Positions 1-5,752 of a stretch of 5,765 nt of DNA are shown here, piece after piece. How positions within the stretch are numbered: position 1 is the stretch's first letter; the number at the start of each line of letters is the position of its first letter. A model generated the notes under the pieces. It was given only the letters and a program-made list of their open reading frames with translations. It did no database searches and was not told the origin of the DNA. The DNA lies in NCBI GenBank assembly GCA_023480605.1, contig JAMCWS010000216.1:1-5765 (forward strand), given 5' to 3'. The stretch is from a bacterium. GTDB taxonomy: Bacteria > Sumerlaeota > Sumerlaeia > MVZB01. The translations under genes and the position numbers were made by a program.

Positions 1-1663
1 GGTTGCGCATGGCATAATACAAAACCATGTCGCGATACATGATCCACGCCTTTTCGGCCTTTCTAACCACGGCCCGGCGGGGCGAGTTTTCGACGGCTTC
101 GCCCAGGATATCCAGTTCGGAGGCGGTCTCCGGATCGTCGCGCAACAGACTGCGTCCCATCTGGCGGCGGTCTTCGACCGGCACTTCGTCGCTCGGGATG
201 TCCTTCTTGCGCAGGAGGGCGTCGCCCGTCCAGCGTTCAATCAGTTCCACGGCGGTGAAGATTTCTTCGATCGTGTCGGGGGCGAGGCTGTCGTATTCGA
301 TATGCTGAACGCGGTGGATGCGGCGGTCGCGCGCGCGGAATTTCCAATCGTTGCGCACCACGGCATACATATTGTAGAGAAACCAGTAGGCCGGCAGGAT
401 CGCCAGGCACTGGGCATGCTCGTTGGTGGCGACCAGGCTGAATGGCAGGGGCACGTCGAGTTCGGCCGGGTAGTCGCCCTTGGCCGCCAGCGTAAACGAG
501 GCGAAGCGGCAGGGGTGCTTGAAGCTGGAGCACAAGCCCGGCCAGAAGCCGCGCCCGGCCAGCAGTTCGCCGTCGTCAAGGCGCGAGTTGTGATTGGAGC
601 CGATCGTCGCCCCGGCGGCCACGTTGCTCTGGCCGAGCAGGCTGGCGGCGATCAGGAACGAATTACTATGGTGCTGCTCGTGGTTGGGGAACACAAGGTT
701 GTTCTGCATCTCGCAGCCGGCCACGGTGGAGTTGTCGCCCAGGAAGGTGTGGGCCAGTCGGGCCCCCTCCAACAGGCGGCTGCAATTACCCAGCACGAAG
801 CGGCGGGCCTGGCTGGCCTCGACCCGGCAGCCCAGGCCGACGATGCCGTCGACGAGGATCGACCCCTGGCCGATCCAGGTTTTCTCGTTGACGGCGCTGC
901 GCACATTCAGGTTTTGCAGGAGCACCGCGCCGTCGATGGTCGCCTCGGGGCCGACGAACACGTCGATTATCGCCTGGCAGTCGCGGATGACGGCGCGCCT
1001 GCCGATCCGGCTGTAGATGCCGTGGCGCGGATCGATTGCGACGTCGGTCATCGCCGTCAGGCGGGCGGTCAGGTCGGTCTCGTGCGGAAAGCGCGACCAC
1101 AGCCAGGCGTCGGCGGCGATCATCCCCGGGAAGGGAAGAATCCGCCGGCCGCCGCGGGCGTTGCCGACGTCGATCCAGGTCCGTTTGTCGGCGGTCTCGC
1201 CTTCCTTCAGGCCGCCGGCGCCGAAGCGGGCGCGCGGGGTGGTCATGATCCGGCCGGCGTTGGCGATGATCACCTCGTCGCCCACCACGCAGTGCGCCAG
1301 GTAGTGAGCGTGGTGGATGGCGACGTGATCGCCGATTTCGCAACTGACGAACGTGCTGTCGTAAAGGCCCGCCGGCAGGCGCTGGCCTTCGAATTCCAGC
1401 ACCATGGGCATCGTGACGCCCAGCCGCACTTTGCCGTAGAAACGGCAATTCTGAACGATGCCGGTGTCGAACGGCTCGCTGACGAAGACATCGTTCCAGT
1501 CCGGCGCATAATTGCGATTGCGGATCAGCATCTCGACCTCGGCGGGATCGAGCGCGCGGTATTCACGGGCGGCGCGAAGCGGCTCGGCGTGCGTGAAGGC
1601 GTCTTCGCCCTCGACCAAGTCGAATTCTACGCCCGTGATGGGATGTTTGGTGATTTTTTCCAT
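1..1663 (-). CDS. DUF4954 family protein, large hexapeptide/beta-helix protein (C-terminus cut off by the window)
   Basis: Translating the minus strand from ATG at 1663 gives 554 uninterrupted residues that run off base 1, so the gene is partial at its 3' end. An in-frame TAA at 1676-1678 fixes the start to ATG 1663 or GTG 1669; only a weak GAG-type ribosome site precedes it. Residues 1-60 are a charged lead-in. Residues about 68-380 have the short V/I-x-x-C/G-x-I-G-D style repeats of a left-handed parallel beta-helix (for example CEIGDHVAI at 108-116 and FLGDNSTVAGCE at 307-318). A conserved-looking histidine/asparagine patch follows: NHEQHHSNS at 327-335 and IGSNHNSR at 354-361. Residues 400-450 and the helical, charged tail match my memory of the DUF4954 family, whose members are usually about 650-750 residues. 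The fold is shared with hexapeptide acyltransferases and the C-terminal half of sugar-nucleotide pyrophosphorylases. No acyltransferase active site could be assigned and the biochemical function is unknown. No signal peptide, so probably cytoplasmic. Confidence 0.85.
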   Translation of the reverse strand, partial: MEKITKHPITGVEFDLVEGEDAFTHAEPLRAAREYRALDPAEVEMLIRNRNYAPDWNDVFVSEPFDTGIVQNCRFYGKVRLGVTMPMVLEFEGQRLPAGLYDSTFVSCEIGDHVAIHHAHYLAHCVVGDEVIIANAGRIMTTPRARFGAGGLKEGETADKRTWIDVGNARGGRRILPFPGMIAADAWLWSRFPHETDLTARLTAMTDVAIDPRHGIYSRIGRRAVIRDCQAIIDVFVGPEATIDGAVLLQNLNVRSAVNEKTWIGQGSILVDGIVGLGCRVEASQARRFVLGNCSRLLEGARLAHTFLGDNSTVAGCEMQNNLVFPNHEQHHSNSFLIAASLLGQSNVAAGATIGSNHNSRLDDGELLAGRGFWPGLCSSFKHPCRFASFTLAAKGDYPAELDVPLPFSLVATNEHAQCLAILPAYWFLYNMYAVVRNDWKFRARDRRIHRVQHIEYDSLAPDTIEEIFTAVELIERWTGDALLRKKDIPSDEVPVEDRRQMGRSLLRDDPETASELDILGEAVENSPRRAVVRKAEKAWIMYRDMVLYYAMRN

Positions 1664-2054
1664 GGCCACTCGATTTTAATGGATTCTGAACTATGTCAGC
1701 ATGGCAAAAACACGGCCTTCCGTCAAGAATTAACCGCCGCTGAAGGGGAGCATCCCGCGGGATCACGGAAACGCGCCAACAAAGGTCCGGCGCCCCTTGC
1801 GAGACGCCGCGCACCGACTTGAGGAGCGATTTTAACCGGATACGGCCGGCCGCGGGGGCGTGAAGGCGAATCAAGATGGTCTGGCGCGATCAATTCCGGT
1901 AAAACGACGCAGCCGCAGGTTCGGACGATAAGATCCCGTTGTCAAATAACCACCGCGCAAACGCAGCCCCGCGAGGGACGGCGTAATTGCGCCCGCAAGT
2001 TCCCGCGTTTTCGTGAGATAAGTGCAGGTGGTGGAGTCACAGGCCGCCTTGCCG
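1664..2054. other. 391-base intergenic gap / leader of the DUF4954 gene
   Basis: This is the gap between the stop codon of signal peptidase copy A and the DUF4954 start, both on the minus strand. I see no supported gene in it. Open frames that cross it are tails or heads of out-of-frame shadows. It holds the GNRA-capped hairpin at 1789-1808. It also holds weak promoter-like hexamers on the minus strand: CTGACA (1699-1694) with TAAAAT (1678-1673), but at a short 15-base spacing, and TTGACG (1726-1721) with no good -10. The gap length suggests the DUF4954 gene has its own promoter rather than being co-transcribed with the peptidase. No clear terminator (stem followed by a U tract) is visible. 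Confidence 0.6.
1789..1808 (-). other. Hairpin with GCAA (GNRA) tetraloop
   Basis: Read on the minus strand, GGCGTCTC and GGGGCGCC form an 8-base-pair stem (including two G-U pairs) around a GCAA loop. The pairing is complete only in minus-strand RNA; the plus-strand transcript would have two C-A mismatches. It lies about 125 bases before the DUF4954 start and 245 bases after the peptidase stop. No run of U follows directly, so it is not a standard terminator. It could be a leader structure or a processing site, or may have arisen by chance in GC-rich DNA. Confidence 0.4.
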
Positions 2055-2924
2055 TCAGTCCAGGAAACCGAACCGGCCCAACGGCAGGACGCGCAGGAAG
2101 GCCCGCCCCTTGAAGTTGGGCAGCGGCACGCCGCCCCAGTAGCGGCTGTCGAGGCTGCCGGCCGTATTGTCTCCGAAAACGTAAGCCTTGTCGGGGGGCA
2201 CCTTGATGGCGAGAATCCGGCGGTCGAAGGCGTCGAGGGTGTTGTAAACGACGTTGGGCTGATCGTCGTAGCCGTCGGTTCGGGTGAAAATCGTCGTCTT
2301 GTAACGCTGGGTGCGGAAAAAGGCCGGGCGGTCGACGGGCCGATTGTCAACCACCAGGCGCCCCTCGGTGTCGAACGTCACCAGATCGCCCGGTTCGCCG
2401 ACAAGCCGCTTGACGTAAATCGGCGCTTCGGGCTTGAAGATGCGCGCGGGCACCTTGAAGATGACGATCTCGCCACGCCGGGGATTGCGCAGCCAATAAG
2501 CCATCTTGTCGACCAGGATGCGGTCGAATACGTTGTGTTTCAGGCGGTCGGGAATGAAGGGGAGGTTGCCGGCGTCGAAGCGTGCCTGGATCGTCCGGTT
2601 GGCGAGATAACGCCCCGTGACCGGATCGTTGACGAAGGCCAGCGGCTGCGTGGCGTCTTCCCAATAAACCAGGTCCTTGTGACCGTCGCCGTTGAGGTCG
2701 ACGAAGGCCACCGTTCCGCCCAGCAGCGTCGGCGTCATCGAACCCGATGGAATTTTGTAGAGTTCGACGAAGAACATTTTGACGAACATGACCAGCAGGA
2801 AAACGAGCACGAGCTCGTCGGCCAGTTCGCGAACGCGCGCGCCCGGCGACTTGGCGGGCGGCGTTGACGGCGCGGGCGGGGGGGCGGCTTTGCGGTCGGA
2901 ACGGCTCATGGTGGGCGCGGGCAT
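2055..2924 (-). CDS. lepB: Signal peptidase I, copy A (289 aa), with a DxNxDGxxD-containing insertion
   Basis: This is a membrane-bound serine/lysine protease of family S26 that removes signal peptides from exported proteins at the periplasmic face of the inner membrane. Residues 1-37 are a Pro/Ala-rich, basic cytoplasmic tail, and about 38-54 form a single membrane segment. Box B, IPSGSMTPTL, follows, with catalytic Ser62. The usual next box, DRILVDK, does not begin until residue 134. The intervening 65 residues include a D76-x-N78-x-D80-G-x-x-D84 loop. Box D has RGEIVIF at 150-156 and YVKRLVGEPGD, with the catalytic Lys172. Box E is GDNTAGSLDSRYWG (251-264), with T in place of the common R after GDN. 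All catalytic boxes are intact, so it should be active. ATG 2924 is preferred over the ATG 15 bases downstream because GAGGG sits 5 bases before it. Its own promoter lies at 3069-3097. It is clearly paralogous to the gene at 4055-4987. Confidence 0.95.
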   Translation of the reverse strand: MPAPTMSRSDRKAAPPPAPSTPPAKSPGARVRELADELVLVFLLVMFVKMFFVELYKIPSGSMTPTLLGGTVAFVDLNGDGHKDLVYWEDATQPLAFVNDPVTGRYLANRTIQARFDAGNLPFIPDRLKHNVFDRILVDKMAYWLRNPRRGEIVIFKVPARIFKPEAPIYVKRLVGEPGDLVTFDTEGRLVVDNRPVDRPAFFRTQRYKTTIFTRTDGYDDQPNVVYNTLDAFDRRILAIKVPPDKAYVFGDNTAGSLDSRYWGGVPLPNFKGRAFLRVLPLGRFGFLD

Positions 2925-2929
2925 GGATT

Positions 2930-2934
2930 CCCTC
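2930..2934 (-). promoter_or_regulatory. Ribosome binding site deciding the start of signal peptidase copy A
   Basis: GAGGG on the minus strand lies 5 bases before ATG 2924. The alternative in-frame ATG (2909) has only GCGCCCACC before it. This supports the longer protein. Confidence 0.65.
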
Positions 2935-2961
2935 GCTTACGCGCCTTTCTCGCGCGGACTC

Positions 2962-2977
2962 GGCCGCGGCGGCGGCC
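2962..2977 (-). other. Perfect GC inverted repeat in the leader of signal peptidase copy A
   Basis: GGCCGC and GCGGCC flank a 4-base loop. The repeat sits in the predicted 5' leader, about 40 bases before the start codon. A second, shorter hairpin (CGCGC/GCGCG, 2940-2956) lies between it and the ribosome site. Together they could fold the leader close to the Shine-Dalgarno sequence. In DNA of this composition they may also be chance. Confidence 0.3.
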
Positions 2978-3068
2978 TCAATCGGTCGCACCAGGGCGGC
3001 CGGTTGAACGCGCCAGCGACCAGTCTCCGCCTTCACGGCATCTCAGGCCAACTCACGCGTTCCAAATC

Positions 3069-3097
3069 ATTATAAACATCGATTCCTGAACGATCAA
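3069..3097 (-). promoter_or_regulatory. Sigma70-type promoter for signal peptidase copy A
   Basis: On the minus strand, TTGATC (3097-3092, 4 of 6 bases of the -35 consensus) is followed after exactly 17 bases by TATAAT (3074-3069, perfect -10). The surrounding DNA is AT-rich compared with the rest of the window. Transcription would begin near 3062 and give a leader of about 138 bases before ATG 2924. Confidence 0.65.
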
Positions 3098-3177
3098 TGA
3101 TGTATAAATTCCGTAATCGGCGCGCCCCGACGCGCCCGCCTCACTCCGTACAACACGAACCACGGCGGATTTTCACC

Positions 3178-4038
3178 ATGAAGCCATTCCCCAGATCCAT
3201 CGTCGGGGGAGTTTCGCTCTCCCGCATGATCATCGGCACCAACTGGCTGCTCGGCTGGAGCCACTGCACCCGGGCCAAGGACAAGCTGATCAAGGATTCC
3301 TTCGCTGACCCGCGCCGGATCGCCGACGTCCTGGAGGTTTTTTTCCGCGCTGGGATCGACACCGTCATGGGCAATATCCAGATGGATAACTTCCACCAGG
3401 CCGTCCGCGAGGCCGAGGATCGCACCGGCGTTCGCGCGGTGGTTGTCTCGACGCCCACCTTCCCCACCAACCCCAGCACGCCCGTCGAGGGATTCGACAT
3501 GAACCAGGTCCAACGGATTCTCGACGCCGAATGCGAGCGGGGCGCAACCTTTTGCATGCCGCACCAGTGCACGACCGACGCGATGGTGGACCGCTGCGTC
3601 CGCGAGATCCGCCAGTTCGGCCCGCTGTGCGCCGCCATCCGCGAGCGCGGCCTCGTGCCCGGCCTCAGCACCCACATGCCCGAGGCGATCGTCTACGCCG
3701 ACGAGAGCGGCCTCGACGTCGAGACCTACATCTCGATATTCAACTCCATGGGTTTCCTGATGACCATCGAGGTCGACTGGGTTCAGCGGATGATCCGGCA
3801 CGCTCGCCGGCCGGTCATGGTCATCAAGCCGATGGCGGCCGGCCAGTTGCGTCCGCTCCAAGCCCTGACCTTCGTCTGGAACGTCATCCGCGATTGCGAC
3901 ATGGTCACCGTCGGCACGGCCAGCCCCGACGAGGCGGCCGAACTCAGCGAACTGTCGCGGGGGATGCTTGAACGGCGCGCGCCGGAACTGCCGCTCCAGG
4001 AGACGCGTTCGAAGGCGGCGGTCAAGCCGCGCGCCTGA
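3178..4038 (+). CDS. Conserved hypothetical protein, aldo/keto-reductase-like TIM barrel (286 aa)
   Basis: I do not recognise a named gene. The protein alternates beta strands and helices as a TIM barrel does: RMIIGTNW (16-23), RAVVVST (86-92), RPVMVIKPMAAG (211-222) and DMVTVGTASPDEAAE (241-255). The last two resemble strand 7 and the C-terminal phosphate-binding region of aldo/keto reductases. GIDT (59-62) lies where those enzymes have their catalytic Asp, but no Tyr follows at the expected spacing, so the standard D-Y-K-H tetrad is not evident. Unusual residues include C126-x-x-H129-x-C131, with C119 and C140 nearby, and GLSTHMPEA (162-170). No signal peptide, so probably cytoplasmic. I chose ATG 3178 because homology-like sequence (IVGGVSLSR) begins just after it. 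The longer open frame from 3097 adds 27 basic, low-complexity residues with no ribosome site, and a possible -10 (TATAAA, 3103-3108) would start transcription after 3097. The ribosome site before 3178 is weak (GGCGGA). The gene converges on signal peptidase copy B. Confidence 0.75.
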   Translation: MKPFPRSIVGGVSLSRMIIGTNWLLGWSHCTRAKDKLIKDSFADPRRIADVLEVFFRAGIDTVMGNIQMDNFHQAVREAEDRTGVRAVVVSTPTFPTNPSTPVEGFDMNQVQRILDAECERGATFCMPHQCTTDAMVDRCVREIRQFGPLCAAIRERGLVPGLSTHMPEAIVYADESGLDVETYISIFNSMGFLMTIEVDWVQRMIRHARRPVMVIKPMAAGQLRPLQALTFVWNVIRDCDMVTVGTASPDEAAELSELSRGMLERRAPELPLQETRSKAAVKPRA

Positions 4039-4054
4039 ACCGGTGCGGCGGGGG

Positions 4055-4987
4055 TCAATTGGCGCCCAGGAATTTCATCTGGCGCAGCGGCCAATAACGG
4101 AAAAACGCCCGGCCCTTGAGCCGCTCGAGCGGCACGCCGCCCCAATAGCGGCTGTCGAGGCTGCTGAACGTGTTGTCGCCGAAGACGTAGATCTCGTTGC
4201 CGGGCACGTGGATCCGTTGAATCGCCCGCATGCCCGGGCCGCCGTCACCGTATGATATTTCATCCAGCGGATCGTAATTGCGGGGCACCGCCCTCTGGTA
4301 GGCCTGGAACGAAAAAAACGGCGGACGCTCGACGCGCCGGCCGTCGGCCACCAGGTGGTCATCCCCGCTGAAACTCAGCACGTCGCCCGGCTGGCCGACG
4401 CAGCGCTTGATGTAAATGGCCTTGTCGGGCGACCAGAGCGGATCGGGCACCCGCCGGTTGGGAACGTTGAAGACGACAATGTCGCCCCGCCGGGGGGGAT
4501 GAAACCAGTAAGCGAACTTGTTGACGAGGATCCGGTCGTTCTGGTAGCCGATCATTCCGTTTTCGGCCAGGCGTAATTTTTCGTCCTCGGAGATCGACGT
4601 GGCGCCCCGGGCGGCCAGCCGCCCCTGCTCGTCCAAGAATAGAAGGGGGCGGTTGTCCCACCGGTCGCGGAAGAACAGCAGGTCCAGCTTGCCGTCCTGG
4701 TTGTAATCAACCCAGCTTACCAGCCCGCCGATGAGGGTGGGCGTCATCGAGCCCGACGGGATCTTGAAGAGTTCGACGACGAAAATGCGGATGAACATGG
4801 CCAGGATAAAGGCGATGATGACGGCGTCGAGCCACTCGCGCATCACCCACAAGGCGCCGCGGGTGGCGGCGGCCTCATCGCCCGGCCGGACCGCGCCAGC
4901 CGGCCGCGCGGGAGCCGCGGGAGCCGCTGTGGCGGACTCCGGACTCGGATGGATCGGGAGGGATTCGTTCACGGCCGCGTCGCCCAC
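4055..4987 (-). CDS. lepB: Signal peptidase I, copy B (310 aa), with a DxNxDGxxD-containing insertion
   Basis: This is the second S26 signal peptidase, colinear with the copy at 2055-2924 over almost the whole mature domain. Residues 1-50 are an Ala/Pro-rich cytoplasmic tail, and about 54-73 are the membrane segment. Box B, IPSGSMTPTL, carries catalytic Ser80. An insertion with D94-x-N96-x-D98-G-x-x-D102 follows. Box C is DRILVNKFAYWF (151-162). Box D is RRGDIVVF (166-173) plus YIKRCVGQPGD, with catalytic Lys194. Box E is GDNTFSSLDSRYWG (270-283), again GDNT rather than GDNR. The start is GTG: an in-frame TGA, the stop of the upstream lipoprotein gene, lies 30 bases before it and no ATG exists in between. 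A second GTG at 4972 is also possible. No clear Shine-Dalgarno sequence is seen, so translation may be coupled to the upstream gene. The 3' end lies 16 bases from the stop of the convergent plus-strand gene. Confidence 0.95.
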   Translation of the reverse strand: MGDAAVNESLPIHPSPESATAAPAAPARPAGAVRPGDEAAATRGALWVMREWLDAVIIAFILAMFIRIFVVELFKIPSGSMTPTLIGGLVSWVDYNQDGKLDLLFFRDRWDNRPLLFLDEQGRLAARGATSISEDEKLRLAENGMIGYQNDRILVNKFAYWFHPPRRGDIVVFNVPNRRVPDPLWSPDKAIYIKRCVGQPGDVLSFSGDDHLVADGRRVERPPFFSFQAYQRAVPRNYDPLDEISYGDGGPGMRAIQRIHVPGNEIYVFGDNTFSSLDSRYWGGVPLERLKGRAFFRYWPLRQMKFLGAN

Positions 4988-5017
4988 TCCGGGCGGACCC
5001 GCCGCCGGGCGGCCGTC

Positions 5018-5611
5018 TCATTCATAGACGTGAACCTCATTGTAATACCGGTTGGCGATCTCGACGATCGACTGGATTTTCTTGTCTTTCGATTTGGAGA
5101 ATTCCTTGCGCACGTCGTCGAAGAGCCCCATGGCGCGGCGGTCGCCCAGCAGCTTATAAATCTGCCCCTGCTCGAACAGGCACATCGCCTGGACATATTC
5201 GTATTCGGGGTATTGGCTGGCCAGGTTCTCGAGGCGGCCGACGGCCTTGAGTCGTTCGTGCTTGGAAACCTTGGCGCGCGGCGTGTCGAGGCCGGCTTCG
5301 ATGATAATCACGTCGAGCTTGGCCAGCGGCGCGAAAATCCGGTCCTCGGGAAAATATTCGTAAACCTTGGCGAACGTCTGGCGTATTATTTCGCGCCCCA
5401 GGTTGAGTTTTTTCTGCTCGGTGACCAGTTCCAGGTTCTTGCTGTCGCGGTAATCCGTGGCGTAACGATACTGCTCGGCGGCGGTGTTTTTGAGCGGCAC
5501 CGAGACGTCGACGCCGCGCCAGTGCGCACAGCCGGCCAGAACCAGAACCGGCAGGATCAGCCGCCAACTCCGGTTGCGGATTCCGCATGGATTGCGGAGA
5601 GACGGAAGCAT
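5018..5611 (-). CDS. Small helical lipoprotein, possibly TPR-like (197 aa)
   Basis: I do not recognise a named family. The N-terminus is a lipoprotein signal: basic residues up to R17, a hydrophobic core LILPVLVL (18-25), and lipobox L25-A26-G27-C28, so the mature protein should start at lipidated Cys28. The rest is charged and mainly helical. Helix pairs at about 72-88, 115-135, 138-156 and 160-190 resemble tetratricopeptide-type repeats (for example AMCLFEQGQIYKLLGD, 142-157, followed by a second helix), but no canonical TPR consensus is complete. Such lipoproteins often serve as scaffolds at the membrane; here that is inference. ATG 5611 has GGTGGT a few bases upstream as a moderate ribosome site. 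The gene is followed after 30 bases, in the same frame, by signal peptidase copy B, which suggests an operon. Its own signal would be cut by LspA, not by the LepB next door. Confidence 0.8.
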   Translation of the reverse strand: MLPSLRNPCGIRNRSWRLILPVLVLAGCAHWRGVDVSVPLKNTAAEQYRYATDYRDSKNLELVTEQKKLNLGREIIRQTFAKVYEYFPEDRIFAPLAKLDVIIIEAGLDTPRAKVSKHERLKAVGRLENLASQYPEYEYVQAMCLFEQGQIYKLLGDRRAMGLFDDVRKEFSKSKDKKIQSIVEIANRYYNEVHVYE

Positions 5612-5697
5612 TTGACCACCAACTTCATGGAAAAATCGAACGTGCCTGGGCCGTCAATCGAGGCGAGGGGCCGCCGCAGCCGACCCGTGGGAGTAGC

Positions 5698-5725
5698 TTG
5701 ACAGAACTCGGTTCGCAATTATAGG
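5698..5725 (+). promoter_or_regulatory. Possible plus-strand promoter reading out of the window
   Basis: A perfect -35 TTGACA (5698-5703) is followed after 16 bases by TATAGG (5720-5725, 4 of 6 bases of the -10 consensus). Transcription would start near 5732 and head to the right, where the target gene is not visible. Confidence 0.4.
5718..5723 (-). promoter_or_regulatory. -10 element (TATAAT) for the lipoprotein / signal peptidase B operon
   Basis: A perfect TATAAT lies on the minus strand about 100 bases before ATG 5611. No good -35 hexamer lies at 16-18 bases upstream (ATATAG at 17), which would suit an activator-dependent promoter. It overlaps the -10 of the plus-strand candidate. Confidence 0.45.
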
Positions 5726-5733
5726 AAAATCCT

Positions 5734-5752
5734 CATCACCCTATATGTGATG
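5734..5752. promoter_or_regulatory. Dyad, possible operator between divergent promoters
   Basis: CATCAC and GTGATG form perfect 6-base arms around a 7-base AT-rich centre (CCTATAT). The dyad covers about -23 to -41 of the minus-strand promoter and lies immediately downstream of the predicted plus-strand start. It is not a CRP site, because the half-sites are in the opposite orientation to TGTGA-N6-TCACA. The binding protein is unknown. Confidence 0.35.

Noticed and set aside
1673..1699. Minus-strand promoter CTGACA/TAAAAT directly before the DUF4954 start
   Set aside because: Both hexamers are good, but the 15-base spacer is short and the transcript would begin only a few bases before the ATG. 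It is too weak to annotate as a feature.
302..1822. 506-codon plus-strand open frame
   Set aside because: It is antisense to the DUF4954 coding sequence. Its translation is rich in A, G, V, D and H with no recognisable domain. Long antisense frames of this kind arise from GC-biased codon use.
1871..2350. 159-codon minus-strand frame extending into the gap after signal peptidase copy A
   Set aside because: Most of it overlaps the peptidase gene out of frame. The extension into the gap has no domain-like sequence and no ribosome site of its own.
2022..2867. 281-codon plus-strand open frame
   Set aside because: It is the antisense shadow of signal peptidase copy A, whose catalytic boxes are unmistakable on the other strand.
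2347..3036. Minus-strand frame starting at GTG 3036 in the leader of signal peptidase copy A
   Set aside because: It runs through the peptidase gene in a different frame with an Arg/Ala/Pro/Gly-rich composition typical of a shadow.
3097..3177. Longer N-terminus for the barrel protein starting at 3097
   Set aside because: There is no ribosome site before 3097, the added residues are basic and low in complexity, and the possible -10 at 3103-3108 would place the transcript start downstream.
3094..3861. 255-codon minus-strand open frame
   Set aside because: It is antisense to the barrel protein and shows no domain or signal. The plus-strand product has clear strand/helix periodicity and familiar motifs.
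4039..4054. Terminator between the convergent barrel and signal peptidase B genes
   Set aside because: The 16 bases contain no stem with a following T run on either strand. Any terminator would have to lie within the opposite gene, and none was evident.
4949..5701. 250-codon plus-strand open frame
   Set aside because: It is antisense to the lipoprotein gene, which has a clear lipobox, a plausible ribosome site and a fitting operon context.
5734..5752. CRP-type binding site
   Set aside because: The half-sites are arranged as ATCAC...GTGAT, the reverse of the CRP consensus orientation.
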